DNA of 64,000 nt from Arthrobacter sp. CJ23 (lineage in GTDB: Bacteria > Actinomycetota > Actinomycetes > Actinomycetales > Micrococcaceae), in NCBI RefSeq assembly GCF_024741795.1, contig NZ_CP102950.1:620001-684000 (forward strand). Reading direction: 5' to 3'. The translations under genes and the position numbers were made by a program. This document shows positions 35,052 to 44,411 of this stretch, in pieces. Under the pieces are notes generated by a model. The model saw nothing but the letters and a program-made list of their open reading frames with translations. It did no database searches and was not told where the DNA came from. Numbering within the stretch: position 1 is the stretch's first letter; every line of letters begins with the position of its first letter.

Positions 35052-36704
35052 CTAGGCGGCTACGAGTTCCTCCTGGGTGGCCTCTTCACGGGCCTCCGTC
35101 AGGAACCGGGCGTAGGCCGGGATGGTGAGGAAGGTGGGGAAGTCCTCGGCCAGTGTGACCTCTTCGAAGATGCTCTTGGCATCGGCGAAGCGGTCGCCGT
35201 CGAAGCGCTCCAGCCGGGCGAATTCCTCGTCCAGCATGTCCTCCACCCATTCGCGGGTGATGACGTCGCCCTCCTCGGTGATGGCGTGGGAGTAGATCCA
35301 CTGCCAGATCTGCGAGCGGGAGATCTCGGCCGTTGCAGCGTCCTCCATCAGGTTGTGGATGGCCACGGCACCGTTGCCGCGCAGCCACGACTCGATGTAG
35401 CGGATGCCCACCTCGATGTTGAGGCGGATGCCGGTCTCGGTGATGGTGCCCTCGGTGCTGGCAACGTCGATCAGCGCGCGGTCATCCGGCGTGACGTCCT
35501 CACGGGAGCGGTCCAGCTGGTTGGGACGCTCGCCCAGAACGGCGTCGAACACCTCGCGGCACACCGGCACCAGGTCCGGGTGGGCAACCCAGGAACCGTC
35601 GAAGCCGTCGTTGGCCTCGCGGGTCTTGTCGGCGCGCACTTTCTCGAAGGAGGCCGTGTTGGCTGCCTCGTCCTTGCGGTTGGGGACAGCGGCAGCCATG
35701 CCGCCGATGGCCATGGCGCCGCGGCGGTGGCAGGCCCGGACCAGCTGCTCGGTGTAGGCCCGCATGAACGGCTGGGTCATGGTGACCTGGCCGCGGTCCG
35801 GCAGGACGAAGCGGGGGCCGCGGGTGCGGAAGTTCTTGATCAGCGAGAAGATGTAGTCCCAGCGGCCGGCGTTCAGCCCGGAAGCGTGATCGCGCAGTTC
35901 GTACAGGATCTCTTCCATCTCGAAGGCTGCCGTGATGGTCTCGATCAGCACCGTGGCGCGGATGGTGCCCTGCGGGATGCCCAGCAGGTTCTGGGCCAGG
36001 ATGAAGATGTCGTTCCAGAGGCGGGCCTCGAGGTGGTTTTCGATTTTCGGCAGGTAGAAGTACGGGCCCTTGCCCTGGGCCAGCAGGCGCTTGGCGTTGT
36101 GGAAGAAGTACAGTCCAAAGTCAACGATTCCGCCGGCAACGGGCTTGCCGTCGATCAGCATGTGCTTCTCGGGGAGGTGCCAGCCGCGGGGGCGGACCAC
36201 GATGGTGGGCAGGTCCTCGGCGGCGCGGAGCTTGTATTCCTTGCCCTCGGGGGAGGTGAAGTCGATGCGCCGCTCCAGGGCGTCGGTCAGGTTGAGCTGG
36301 CCCTGGATGACGTTGCGCCACGTGGGGGTGGAGGAATCTTCCATGTCGGCCAGCCACACCTTGGCGCCGGAGTTGAGCGCGTTGATGGTCATTTTGTGGT
36401 CAACGGGGCCGGTGATCTCCACTCGGCGGTCTTCCAGACCCGGGGCCGGGGGAGCGACGCGCCAGTTGGGGTCGTTGCGGATGCCTTCGGTTTCGGGCAG
36501 GAAGCGGGGGTCCTGGCCGGAGGCGATCTGGCCGCGCCGGCTGTGTCGGGCCTGCATCAGCTCCTGACGACGATCAGCCGTAGCCCGGTGCAGCTGGGCC
36601 ACAAAGTCCAAGGCGTCCGGAGTGAGCACTTCGTTCTGCCGGCAAATGGGCTGCGCGGTCAACGTGATGCCGTTGATAGTGAAGTTGTCAGTGAAGCTGT
36701 TCAT
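35052..36704 (-). CDS. aceB: Malate synthase A
   Basis: Glyoxylate-shunt enzyme: glyoxylate plus acetyl-CoA to malate; 550 aa, normal for malate synthase A. Recognisable segments: [40 protein letters not shown] around the active-site Glu, [11 protein letters not shown], and [27 protein letters not shown] further on. Minus strand, downstream of aceA with a 19-bp-stem palindrome between them. The ATG at 36704 is followed by [15 protein letters not shown]. Needed for growth on acetate, fatty acids or products degraded to acetyl-CoA. Confidence 0.96.
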   Translation of the reverse strand: MNSFTDNFTINGITLTAQPICRQNEVLTPDALDFVAQLHRATADRRQELMQARHSRRGQIASGQDPRFLPETEGIRNDPNWRVAPPAPGLEDRRVEITGPVDHKMTINALNSGAKVWLADMEDSSTPTWRNVIQGQLNLTDALERRIDFTSPEGKEYKLRAAEDLPTIVVRPRGWHLPEKHMLIDGKPVAGGIVDFGLYFFHNAKRLLAQGKGPYFYLPKIENHLEARLWNDIFILAQNLLGIPQGTIRATVLIETITAAFEMEEILYELRDHASGLNAGRWDYIFSLIKNFRTRGPRFVLPDRGQVTMTQPFMRAYTEQLVRACHRRGAMAIGGMAAAVPNRKDEAANTASFEKVRADKTREANDGFDGSWVAHPDLVPVCREVFDAVLGERPNQLDRSREDVTPDDRALIDVASTEGTITETGIRLNIEVGIRYIESWLRGNGAVAIHNLMEDAATAEISRSQIWQWIYSHAITEEGDVITREWVEDMLDEEFARLERFDGDRFADAKSIFEEVTLAEDFPTFLTIPAYARFLTEAREEATQEELVAA

Positions 36705-36736
36705 GTCAATCTCTCCTTGCGGGGGCCAACTGAGTC

Positions 36737-36778
36737 GCAGTAGGTGTCGTTTTGAGCGTTCAAAACGACACCTACTGC
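36737..36778. repeat. Long perfect hairpin between aceA and aceB
   Basis: GCAGTAGGTGTCGTTTTGA (36737-36755) / TCAAAACGACACCTACTGC (36760-36778): 19-bp stem with a GCGT loop. Outer bases CCAACT and AGTTGG extend the pairing imperfectly. It lies 33 bp upstream of the aceB start and 20 bp past the aceA stop, so it can terminate or attenuate between the two genes, or be a mobile palindrome. Confidence 0.8.
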
Positions 36779-36797
36779 TATCTAGTTGGGGAAGTGT

Positions 36798-38117
36798 TTA
36801 GTGGAATTGGCCCTCTTCGGTCGATCCGACCAAGGCGAGGGTGGATGCGTTCGGGTTGAGCGCAGTGGCAATGTCGTCGAAGTAGCCGGTGCCGACTTCG
36901 CGCTGGTGCTTGGTTGCGGTGTAGCCGCGGGACTCGGAGGCGAATTCCTTTTCCTGCAGCTCGACGTAGGCGGTCATGCCTTCACGGGCGTAGCCGTGGG
37001 CCAGATCGAACATCGAGTAGTTCAGGGCGTGGAAGCCGGCCAGGGTGATGAACTGGAACGTGAAGCCCATGGCGCCGAGTTCGCGCTGGAACTTGGCGAT
37101 GGTGGCGTCGTCCAGGTGCTTGCGCCAGTTGAAGGACGGGGAGCAGTTGTAGGAGAGCATCTGGTCCGGGAACTCAGACTTGACGGCCTCGGCGAACTTC
37201 TTGGCAAGCTCGAGATCCGGGGTGCCCGTCTCCATCCAGATGAGGTCGGAGTACGGTGCATAGGCCTTGGCGCGGGCGATGCAGGGCTCGATGCCGTTGC
37301 GGACCTTGTAGAAGCCTTCCGGGGTGCGCTCGCCGGTGACGAATTCCTGGTCGCGGGGATCGACGTCGGAGGTGATCAGCGTTGCTGCCTCGGCGTCGGT
37401 GCGGGCGATGACCACCGTGGGGGTGCCGGCGACGTCGGCGGCCAGTCGGGCGGCGTTCAGCGTGCGGACGTGCTGCTGGGTGGGAATGAGGACCTTGCCG
37501 CCGAGGTGGCCGCACTTCTTCTCCGAAGCGAGCTGGTCTTCCCAGTGCACGCCTGCCGCGCCGGCCTGGATCATGGACTTCATGAGCTCGTACGCGTTCA
37601 GCGGGCCGCCGAAACCGGCCTCGGCGTCTGCAACGATCGGGACCAGCCAGTCCTCAACGGACTTGATGCCCTCGGAGTATTCGATCTGGTCTGCGCGGAG
37701 CAGGGCGTTGTTGATGCGGCGGACCACCGTGGGAACGGAGTTGGCCGGGTACAGGGACTGGTCCGGGTAGGTGTGGCCGGAGTTGTTGGCGTCCGCGGCA
37801 ACCTGCCAGCCGGAGAGGTAGATGGCGCGCAGGCCGGCCTTGACCTGCTGCACTGCCTGGTTGCCGGTGAGGGCGCCCAGGGCGTTGGTGTACTTGCCGG
37901 TGCTGTGCTCTTCCGTGAGCTGCTTCCACAGCTTCTCCGAGCCGCGGCGGGCCAGGGTGTGCTCTTCGGAGACACGGCCGCGGAGCTTGACGACGTCGGC
38001 GGCCGAGTAGTCGCGGGTGACGCCTTCCCAACGCGGGTTGGCGGACCATTCAAGCTCCAGCGCTGCGGCCTGCTGCTCTGCGGTGGGCTGCTCTGCTGGT
38101 TCAAATGATGCGGTCAT
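36798..38117 (-). CDS. aceA: Isocitrate lyase
   Basis: Cleaves isocitrate to glyoxylate and succinate. 439 aa from ATG 38117, which has AAGGAG upstream; the frame open to 38231 is leader. The catalytic KKCGH is present ([15 protein letters not shown]), with [13 protein letters not shown] near the N-terminus and SPSFNW ([15 protein letters not shown]) downstream. First gene of the glyoxylate pair and divergent from a RamB-like regulator that probably controls it. Confidence 0.97.
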   Translation of the reverse strand: MTASFEPAEQPTAEQQAAALELEWSANPRWEGVTRDYSAADVVKLRGRVSEEHTLARRGSEKLWKQLTEEHSTGKYTNALGALTGNQAVQQVKAGLRAIYLSGWQVAADANNSGHTYPDQSLYPANSVPTVVRRINNALLRADQIEYSEGIKSVEDWLVPIVADAEAGFGGPLNAYELMKSMIQAGAAGVHWEDQLASEKKCGHLGGKVLIPTQQHVRTLNAARLAADVAGTPTVVIARTDAEAATLITSDVDPRDQEFVTGERTPEGFYKVRNGIEPCIARAKAYAPYSDLIWMETGTPDLELAKKFAEAVKSEFPDQMLSYNCSPSFNWRKHLDDATIAKFQRELGAMGFTFQFITLAGFHALNYSMFDLAHGYAREGMTAYVELQEKEFASESRGYTATKHQREVGTGYFDDIATALNPNASTLALVGSTEEGQFH

Positions 38118-38262
38118 TGTCTGTCTCCTTGGTGGTGCCCGGGGGCCGGCCGTTGCTGCGTCGTTGCAGTTCCGGCCGGCTGGCCCGGAGTCGTGTTTCT
38201 TTCCGTGGTTCATACTTTTCAGCACTTTCAAGGGGGTTTCTAGAGGAAATCTCTGGAAAGAA

Positions 38263-39777
38263 ATGCACTTCTTCGCGTATTCTCAAGAAATGTCGCCTGC
38301 AAGCTGGAATCGCGAAGTCGCGCCCCCGTCCTCGTCCGCCGCCGCCCCGGAACTGGACGTCATCAGCCTGGGCCGCCGCGTGCGGCACCTGCGCAAGCAG
38401 GCCGGGCTCACGCTCGATGACCTGAGCGCCGCCGTCGGGACGGCCCCGAGCCAGCTGAGCCTGATCGAAAACGGCAAGCGGGAGCCCAAGCTGTCGCTGC
38501 TGCAGGGGCTGGCCGCGGCCCTGAATGTGGGCATCGACCAGCTGCTCGGCGCCGAGCCGCCCAACCGCCGAGCGGCCCTGGAAATCGAGCTGGAACGCTA
38601 CCAGCGCGGGCCCCTGTACGAGTCCCTCAACCTGCCGAAAATCCGCATCAGCTCGCGGCTTCCGCTCGATGTGCTGGAGGCCCAGGTGGGGCTGCTGCAT
38701 GAGCTCGAACGCAAGCTCAATGAGCAGGTGGCCACGCCGGAAGAAGCCCGCCGCGCGAACGGTGAACTGCGTGCCATGATGCGCGAGCGCGGCAACTACT
38801 TTCCCGAGTACGAGGCAGAGGCCCAGAAGGTGCTCGGACTGGTGGGCTACACGTCCGGGCCGCTGAGCCAGCACGTCATTGCGGACATTGCCGAGAAGCT
38901 CGGATTCACCCTCCATCACGTGGGTGATTTGCCGCATTCCACGCGTTCGGTGACGGATTTGAAGAACCACCGAATTTATCTGACCCAGAGCCAGAGGCAG
39001 GATCACGACCCCCGTTCCGTGCTGCTGCAGGCGCTGGGGCACTACGTCCTGGGCCACGAGACGCCGAAGAACTACGGCGACTTCCTCGCCCAGCGGGTGG
39101 CCACCAACTACTTTGCGGCCGCCCTCCTCCTGCCCGAACAGGCCACCGTCGACTTCCTGCGGAAAGCCAAGGCGGCCAAGGAAATCGCCGTGGAGGACAT
39201 CCGGGATGCCTTCGCCGTGTCCTACGAAACCGCCGCGCACCGTTTCACCAACCTGGCCACCAAGCACCTGGACATCACCACCCACTTCCAGAAGACCCAT
39301 AAGAGCGGCATCATCTACAAGGCCTACGAGAACGACGGCGTGACGTTCCCCATGGACCACACCGGCGCCATCGAGGGTCAGCCGTCGTGCAAGGCCTGGA
39401 CATCGCGGGCCGTGTTCGATGTGCCGGACAAGTTCAGCGCCTACAGCCAGTACACGGACACCCCGTCCGGCACGTATTGGTGCACGGCCCGGACGGAGCG
39501 CTCGGCCAGCGGCGAGTTCTCGTTGAGCATCGGCGTGCCGTACCAGCATGTGAAGTGGTTCCGCGGACGGGAAACCACGGCCCGCGAAAAATCCACGTGC
39601 CCGGACCCGAACTGCTGCAAGCGTCCGCCGGCCGCGCTGGCCTCCGAGTGGGCCGGCAACGCCTGGCCATCGGCCCGCGCCCACTCGCACCTGCTGGCCG
39701 CGATGCCCCCTGGCGCCTTCCCCGGCGTGGACGAGACCGAGGTCTACTTGTTCCTGGCTGCGCACTCGGAACGGTAA
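38263..39777 (+). CDS. RamB-like XRE-family regulator of acetate/short-chain acyl metabolism
   Basis: 504 aa from ATG 38263 (GGAAAG upstream); ATG 38290 is an alternative and gives 495 aa. An XRE helix-turn-helix ([20 protein letters not shown], then [15 protein letters not shown]) is followed by an IrrE/ImmA-like domain whose zinc motif is degenerate (LGHYVLGHE instead of HExxH). The C-terminal domain carries clustered cysteines ([11 protein letters not shown]). This order is that of RamB / ScfR-type short-chain fatty acyl regulators, which control aceA and aceB in relatives. Divergent from aceA across about 145 bp. In corynebacteria RamB represses the glyoxylate genes; the sign of control here is not known. 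Confidence 0.88.
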   Translation: MHFFAYSQEMSPASWNREVAPPSSSAAAPELDVISLGRRVRHLRKQAGLTLDDLSAAVGTAPSQLSLIENGKREPKLSLLQGLAAALNVGIDQLLGAEPPNRRAALEIELERYQRGPLYESLNLPKIRISSRLPLDVLEAQVGLLHELERKLNEQVATPEEARRANGELRAMMRERGNYFPEYEAEAQKVLGLVGYTSGPLSQHVIADIAEKLGFTLHHVGDLPHSTRSVTDLKNHRIYLTQSQRQDHDPRSVLLQALGHYVLGHETPKNYGDFLAQRVATNYFAAALLLPEQATVDFLRKAKAAKEIAVEDIRDAFAVSYETAAHRFTNLATKHLDITTHFQKTHKSGIIYKAYENDGVTFPMDHTGAIEGQPSCKAWTSRAVFDVPDKFSAYSQYTDTPSGTYWCTARTERSASGEFSLSIGVPYQHVKWFRGRETTAREKSTCPDPNCCKRPPAALASEWAGNAWPSARAHSHLLAAMPPGAFPGVDETEVYLFLAAHSER

Positions 39778-39782
39778 CGTCG

Positions 39783-39861
39783 GATCACGATTGGGCGGCT
39801 TCGGCCGGCGCCCGATCACGTTTGGGCGGCTTCGGCCGGCGCCCGATCACGTTTGGGCGGC
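39783..39861. repeat. 31-bp direct tandem repeat, two full and one partial unit
   Basis: Units at 39783-39813, 39814-39844 and (partial) 39845-39861, each starting GATCACGWTTGGGCGGCT and the first two continuing TCGGCCGGCGCCC. The second part of the unit is itself self-complementary (GGCCGGCGCC). Between the RamB-like gene and the serpin gene. Confidence 0.9.
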
Positions 39862-39949
39862 TTTCCCGCAACGCTCGCGCAGATCGCGTGAAATCTGAGC
39901 GCACCCGAGGCACCATGTGAAGACAACACACGGCCAAAGGGGATGTGCC

Positions 39950-41242
39950 ATGAATCGTGTCCGGAAAGCGGCCGCCATGACCGCGGCAGCCGCGTTGGTG
40001 AGCTGTTCGGCAATGATCAGCGCCTGCGCTCCCCGGCCAGCCGACGTCGGGCTCTTGAAGGCCGACGGCGTTGAACGGGTTTCCGTTGCCCGCGACGCCT
40101 ATGCTGCCGAACTGGAGGCGTTCAACGCCTCGGCGCTGAAACTCGGAACTGCGCTGCTGGAGGACGGAGGCGAGGGCGGCAACGGCAACACCATCTCCTC
40201 GCCGGGAAGCCTGCTGATTGCGCTGGCGATGCTCCGTGCCGGGGCATCGGGGGAGACGGCCGCGGAAATGGACTCGGTGCTGGGGCTCCCGGTCACCGGC
40301 AGGGACGAAGCCATGAACGCGCTGCTCGCGGCCCTCGAGAAGTACGACGGCGACCCCGCCTCCGTTGACGAGAAGAACCCGCCGCGCAAGCCACTGGTGC
40401 ACGCAGCCAATGGCCTGTTCATCGATAAGAACGAGCCCACGGGAGCCGACTATCTGGCCACGCTCGCCAGGCACTACGGCACCGGTGTGTACCCCGTGGA
40501 TTTCCTGGACCAGGCCACAACGGAGCCCGCCATCGACGCCTGGGTGGACAAGAACACCGGCGGCCGGATCAAGAAGGCGCCGGCAAAATACGATCCGGAC
40601 AACACTTTCAGCCTGCTCAATGCCGTCTATTTCGCTGCTGCCTGGCGCGAGCCGTTCGCCCTGGAAGCCACGCAGGACCGGCCCTTCACCAAGGCCGGCG
40701 GCGAGACCATCGCGGTCCCCACCATGCTCGGCGACAAGGTGATGGGCTACGCGGAGGGCCCCGGCTGGAAGGCCGTGGACCTGCCCTACGGCGAGGGGTT
40801 CGCGATGCGGCTGGTGCTGCCCGCGGCCGGCTCGCCGGAGGGAATGCCCGACGCCGGAACTTTGCTTGGCGTGGCCGCTGCCCTTGAGGAGGCGGAACCG
40901 CAGATGGTGGAAATCCAGCTGCCCAAGTGGGACCACAAGAGCTCCTTCGACCTTCTCAAGATCCTGGGCGAGCTGGGGCTGGAGCGGACGCTGTCCACCG
41001 TCATGGACTTCGACGCCATCCAGGGCGGGCTGACGATCACCGGGGCCGCCCAGGCGGCCAACATCACGGTGGCCGAGAAGGGAACCATCGCGGCGGCGGT
41101 GACCCAGTTCAACGGGCGCGCCACGAGCATTCCCCCGCAGCCGGAGCGCACCATCAGCTTCGACCGCCCCTTCCACTACCAGATCGTGCACCTCGAAACG
41201 GGCCTGCCGCTGTTCATGGGGAAGGTGGCGGACCCGCGATAG
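39950..41242 (+). CDS. Serpin-family protease inhibitor, predicted lipoprotein
   Basis: 430 aa, start at ATG 39950 with AAAGGGG upstream (an ATG-like earlier start at 39917 is poorer). The N-terminus is basic then hydrophobic, with a lipobox ISAC around residue 25, so it is probably anchored outside the membrane. Serpin features follow: NTISSPGSLLIALAMLRAGA, FSLLNAVYFAAAWREPF, and a C-terminal FDRPFHYQIVH-x(8)-LFMGKVADP. The hinge before the reactive loop is EKGTIAAAVT (residues about 376-385), close to the inhibitory consensus EEGTEAAAAT; the loop then reads QFNGRATSIPP. Bacterial serpins of this kind trap serine proteases. P1 cannot be fixed by eye. Confidence 0.9.
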   Translation: MNRVRKAAAMTAAAALVSCSAMISACAPRPADVGLLKADGVERVSVARDAYAAELEAFNASALKLGTALLEDGGEGGNGNTISSPGSLLIALAMLRAGASGETAAEMDSVLGLPVTGRDEAMNALLAALEKYDGDPASVDEKNPPRKPLVHAANGLFIDKNEPTGADYLATLARHYGTGVYPVDFLDQATTEPAIDAWVDKNTGGRIKKAPAKYDPDNTFSLLNAVYFAAAWREPFALEATQDRPFTKAGGETIAVPTMLGDKVMGYAEGPGWKAVDLPYGEGFAMRLVLPAAGSPEGMPDAGTLLGVAAALEEAEPQMVEIQLPKWDHKSSFDLLKILGELGLERTLSTVMDFDAIQGGLTITGAAQAANITVAEKGTIAAAVTQFNGRATSIPPQPERTISFDRPFHYQIVHLETGLPLFMGKVADPR

Positions 41243-41255
41243 GCGACGCCCCGTG

Positions 41256-41831
41256 CTAGTGCGGCAGCTTTGGACGCCCGTCCAGGTGAGGTGCCGGATG
41301 CGCGGCTCTGGCCCATCTCATGGCGCCTTCGCGGCGGGGCTCGGCGGGGTCGACCAGGTCGATTCTGTCGGCCAGCTTGCCCGGGTCGATCAAGTGTGAT
41401 TCGAGCAGTGCCAGCACGAAGGCGTGGTCCTTTGGACGCCCGGCGATGAGCTTCGCGGCGCATAAGTCATAGGGGTCCAGGCACAGGCCGGTGCTGTTCC
41501 GGGTGTTCTCATTCCTGACGCTGACCAGCCGGTACTCCCAGTCGCGGGGGAGCACAGCGGTTTTTCTACTGGCGCCCTGCACATAAACGCCGAACTCGGT
41601 GTGGAAGGGGGACCACTCCCCAATGGCTGCGTCCAGGCTGTCCGCAAGGGCCCCCGAATCGTCGTCGGACATGGGGGCGATGTTGACTCCGTCGGACATT
41701 GTTGCGGCTGCGGGCAGTTGCTCGTCAGTGAACGAGCCAAGGATGGATTGGCTGCCAAAGACGATGACCCGGTCTTCATGGGTGACTTCCGCAGCTGCAC
41801 GGATGGCGTGTTCCAATTCGTCACGGCGCAT
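41256..41831 (-). CDS. DUF6036-like nucleotidyltransferase-fold protein (toxin candidate)
   Basis: 191 aa from ATG 41831. The N-terminal part has RVIVFGSQSILGSF, the GSQS motif of nucleotidyltransferase-like DUF6036 proteins, followed by an acidic stretch (MSDDDSGALADSLDAAIGEW). YDLCAAKLIAGRPKDHAFV resembles the helix seen after the catalytic core in AbiEii-like and DUF6036 families. It overlaps by 11 bases the upstream gene for a DNA-binding protein. Two-gene units of this form (HTH protein plus nucleotidyltransferase) often behave as toxin-antitoxin pairs. That role is inferred, not shown. Confidence 0.65.
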   Translation of the reverse strand: MRRDELEHAIRAAAEVTHEDRVIVFGSQSILGSFTDEQLPAAATMSDGVNIAPMSDDDSGALADSLDAAIGEWSPFHTEFGVYVQGASRKTAVLPRDWEYRLVSVRNENTRNSTGLCLDPYDLCAAKLIAGRPKDHAFVLALLESHLIDPGKLADRIDLVDPAEPRREGAMRWARAAHPAPHLDGRPKLPH

Positions 41832-42366
41832 TTGCGGCCGCCTTCCTGATCGCAATGATCCGCTCTTCATCGCTCAGAGAGCCCGCGAAGGGACTCATCT
41901 GCCTCATTTCGCTTGCCAGGGGATCGGCGGCGAGCATTGCCCGTTCCATGTCCTCCACGGAAGCGTCCAGCAGGCTTTCCCAGCGATCGATCCATTGTTC
42001 CGCGATGGGGTTGCGGGGTTTCCTGCGCATTCTTTCGATGCCCGCCCTTCCCAATTCGCGGACAGACTCCTCGTTTTCACGAAGCTTGAGCGCGAGTTGC
42101 ACATGAAGCTCATAGGGGATCCGCTCTTCGCGGCGCGGGATGTGTGGCCGCCTGGCCCGCGCGACCTTCAAGGCAGTTTGGACTACGGCGGGGCTGGAGC
42201 CCAGCCGCTTGGCGATGTCACGGACGGATAGTCCGACAGCGTGGAGCGAGAGAATGGCCTCCTGCCGCTTGCGCGCGGCGGCCAGCTGTTGCCGGCGAAG
42301 ATCCTCGCTGAGGCGGCCCAGCTCCCTGGCCTCCCGTGCAAGGCGATCCACATCGACACCCTTCAT
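41821..42366 (-). CDS. HTH DNA-binding protein, partner of the DUF6036-like gene (antitoxin/regulator candidate)
   Basis: 181 aa. A basic coiled-coil-like N-terminus (REARELGRLSEDLRRQQLAAARKRQ) leads into a helix-turn-helix: AVGLSVRDIAKRLGSSPAVV, like the sigma-70 region 4 / Hin recombinase type. The C-terminal half has no recognised domain. ATG 42366 lacks a close ribosome site of its own; a three-codon frame starting at 42374 with GGGAG upstream ends in ATGA overlapping this start. First gene of the pair, probably binding its own promoter. Confidence 0.7.
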   Translation of the reverse strand: MKGVDVDRLAREARELGRLSEDLRRQQLAAARKRQEAILSLHAVGLSVRDIAKRLGSSPAVVQTALKVARARRPHIPRREERIPYELHVQLALKLRENEESVRELGRAGIERMRRKPRNPIAEQWIDRWESLLDASVEDMERAMLAADPLASEMRQMSPFAGSLSDEERIIAIRKAAANAP

Positions 42367-42374
42367 GGGTGCAT
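42363..42374 (-). promoter_or_regulatory. Minimal upstream frame (Met-His-Pro-stop) before the HTH gene
   Basis: Reading on the minus strand, GGGAG is followed five bases on by ATG CAC CCA TGA, and the last four bases contain the ATG of the HTH gene. The ribosome would load on this frame and restart at the HTH gene. Alternatively the HTH gene is read weakly on its own. Confidence 0.3.
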
Positions 42375-42414
42375 GGTACTCCCATACACGAGGCTGCGGA
42401 AGATCATCCTGTGG

Positions 42415-42459
42415 GGTCCGACGGGTCCGACGGGTGCGTGGGGTTCGACGGGCGCGCGA
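42415..42459. repeat. 9-bp tandem repeat
   Basis: Five consecutive nonamers of the form GGTCCGACG (two exact, three with changes) between the HTH/DUF6036 operon and the tetR gene. GC-rich simple sequence. Confidence 0.6.
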
Positions 42460-42468
42460 CGGGTGGAG

Positions 42469-43110
42469 CTAGCCCACCGTCGCTTCGCCCTTGGCGTGGG
42501 GCGTCAGCCTGCCCAGCAGGATGACGGCGGCTTCCATCACCTCGGTGGCCTGCCGCTTGTTGGAGCTCATGGCGACCTCGTGGCCTGCCACGGTGATGAT
42601 GTCGGTGACCACGGCCACCGTGAGCCGGCCGAGGGTGTCGCCGCTGGCGCGCAGCAGCACGCTATTCTGGCGGACCCACTCGCGGCCGCGCTCGCGCCGC
42701 ACCACCTCGAAGCCCGGGGGAGTGTCGCCTTCTATGAAGACGCGTTCCAGCTTCCGGTGCTTCCAGGTGTAGTCGAAGTAGCTTTGGCTGCCGATGGTGA
42801 ACAGCGCCAGCGGATCGTGCTCGCCGGACTTCCGGGCCTTGGCGACGGCGGCTGCCACCACGCGCTCGTGTTCGTTCTGGTAGTCGTCCCAGAGGGCCAG
42901 GAACAGCTCGGTCTTGCCGCCGAAGTGGTGGTAGAGGCTGCCCACACTGGATCCCGCGCGCGCAACGACGTCGGCGATGCTGGCGTCGGTGAAGCCGCGT
43001 TCGCAAAACACGGCAGTGGCTGCCTCCAGGAGGTTCCGCTGCGTTTCGGCCGTCCGGTTCCAATGCCAGGAGCTTTCGCTCCTGGCGGCATCGCCCGTCT
43101 TGCGGACCAT
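42469..43110 (-). CDS. TetR-family transcriptional regulator
   Basis: 213 aa repressor. The HTH reads ATAVFCERGFTDASIADVVA followed by RAGSSVGSLYHHFGGKTELF, the standard TetR pattern. The C-terminal ligand domain is unremarkable. ATG with AAAGGAG upstream. Divergent from the cytochrome-b-like membrane protein across 307 bp, which is its most likely target; a palindrome in that space (43242-43258) may be the operator. Confidence 0.92.
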   Translation of the reverse strand: MVRKTGDAARSESSWHWNRTAETQRNLLEAATAVFCERGFTDASIADVVARAGSSVGSLYHHFGGKTELFLALWDDYQNEHERVVAAAVAKARKSGEHDPLALFTIGSQSYFDYTWKHRKLERVFIEGDTPPGFEVVRRERGREWVRQNSVLLRASGDTLGRLTVAVVTDIITVAGHEVAMSSNKRQATEVMEAAVILLGRLTPHAKGEATVG

Positions 43111-43417
43111 GGACGGCTCCTTTCGCAGCTGGCCAGAGGTGCCGGAGTGTCGGCCGGCCGGATTTTTGGAATCCTACAGGCCCAGGATCCCAAGTTTCCA
43201 GCACAGCAACCTTGACCGCCCCGTGAACACGGGAAATAATCCTAGAAGTCTGTTCTAGAAAAGATTGCTACGGCATGTCTCCGAATGCTGCGATTTTTGA
43301 CGCCGGATGCCCCGAAAGCCGGGGAGCGTTTTCACGACGGTGCCGTAGCTGATTGAATCGCTAAGAGAGCGCGCTGATTGACCGCACGCCGAACCAGCCA
43401 GAGAGGAACGCGGCCTG
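43111..43417. other. 307-bp divergent intergenic region with candidate operator
   Basis: No gene seen. CTAGAAgtctgTTCTAG (43242-43258) is a 17-bp palindrome of the size bound by TetR proteins, in an AT-richer part of the spacer that may hold the promoters. The rest is unremarkable. Confidence 0.4.
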
Positions 43418-44350
43418 ATGTCCGTTTCAAGCAAGACTTCCGGGATCACGTCGAGCAAGTGGTTCAAGCCCGTCGCCATCGCGGTCGCGGCACTCGTGGC
43501 AATGCTGCTGGTGGTGCTCCTGGCCAAGTGGCTCCGGTCCATGACCGGGGTGCAGGACTTCGTCACCAGCTACCCAGGGCACTCCGAGCTGCCCGCAGCA
43601 ACGCCCACGGGCCTGCCCGCCTGGCTGGGCTGGCAGCACTTCCTCAACATGTTCTTCCTGGTGTTGATCATCCGATCGGGCTGGCAGGTGCGGACAACCA
43701 CGCGTTCCGCCGCCAGCTGGACCCGGAACAACAAGGGCTTCATCAAGACCAAGAACCCGCCCACCAAGATCAGCCTGGAGCTGTGGTTCCACCTGACGCT
43801 TGACGCGCTCTGGGTCCTGAACGGGATCGTCTTCATCGTCCTGCTGTTCGCGACCGGCCAGTGGCTGCGGATCGTGCCCACAAGCTGGGACGTCTTCCCC
43901 AACGCGCTGTCCGCCGCGCTCCAGTACGCCTCGCTCAACTGGCCCACGGAGAATGGCTGGATCAACTACAACAGCCTTCAGCTGCTGACGTACTTCGCCG
44001 TGGTGTTCATCGCCGCCCCGCTCTCGCTGCTTACCGGCCTGCGCACGTCCCCGGCCTGGCCCAAGAAGGCGCCCACGCTGAACAAGTTCTTCCCGATGGA
44101 GCTGGCCCGCAAGATCCACTACCCCGTGATGATCTTCTTCGTGCTGTTCATCATCGTCCACGTGACGCTGGTCCTGACCACCGGGGCCCTGCGCAACCTC
44201 AACCACATGTTTGCCGCGAACGACGGCGACAGCTGGCTCGGCTTCGGCTTCTTCGCCGCCGCGATCCTTGTGATCGTCGCGGCCTGGTTCCTCGCCCGCC
44301 CGCTCTTCCTGCGCCCCATCGCGTCCCTCATGGGCAAGGTGTCCCGCTAG
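43418..44350 (+). CDS. Cytochrome b/b6-domain membrane protein
   Basis: 310 aa with about six membrane helices. Histidines within helices suit haem ligation: WLGWQHFLNMFFLVLI, LELWFHLTLDALWVL, RKIHYPVMIFFVLFIIVHVTL. This spacing is like the cytochrome b561 / formate-dehydrogenase gamma type of di-haem subunit. No catalytic partner gene is adjacent, so it may serve a molybdo-enzyme encoded elsewhere. AGAGGAA lies about 10 bp before the ATG; followed by a strong terminator. Confidence 0.8.
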   Translation: MSVSSKTSGITSSKWFKPVAIAVAALVAMLLVVLLAKWLRSMTGVQDFVTSYPGHSELPAATPTGLPAWLGWQHFLNMFFLVLIIRSGWQVRTTTRSAASWTRNNKGFIKTKNPPTKISLELWFHLTLDALWVLNGIVFIVLLFATGQWLRIVPTSWDVFPNALSAALQYASLNWPTENGWINYNSLQLLTYFAVVFIAAPLSLLTGLRTSPAWPKKAPTLNKFFPMELARKIHYPVMIFFVLFIIVHVTLVLTTGALRNLNHMFAANDGDSWLGFGFFAAAILVIVAAWFLARPLFLRPIASLMGKVSR

Positions 44351-44367
44351 GCGCCGCCAAACGAAAG

Positions 44368-44403
44368 ACAGCCGCCCCGGAGCTTTCCGGGGCGGCTGTT
44401 TTG
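44368..44403. terminator. Intrinsic terminator between convergent genes
   Basis: ACAGCCGCCCCGGA / TCCGGGGCGGCTGT, 14-bp perfect stem, four-base loop, then TTTT on the plus strand. Serves the cytochrome-b-like gene and faces the kinase gene. Confidence 0.92.
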
Positions 44404-44411
44404 CGTGCAGC

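Noticed and set aside
39783..39861. CRISPR-like array
   Set aside because: The units abut directly with no spacers, only two and a half copies exist, and no cas gene is near.
42415..42459. Collagen-like peptide encoded by the 9-bp repeat
   Set aside because: The plus-strand frame giving Gly-x-y triplets has no start with ribosome site and lies between two minus-strand genes.
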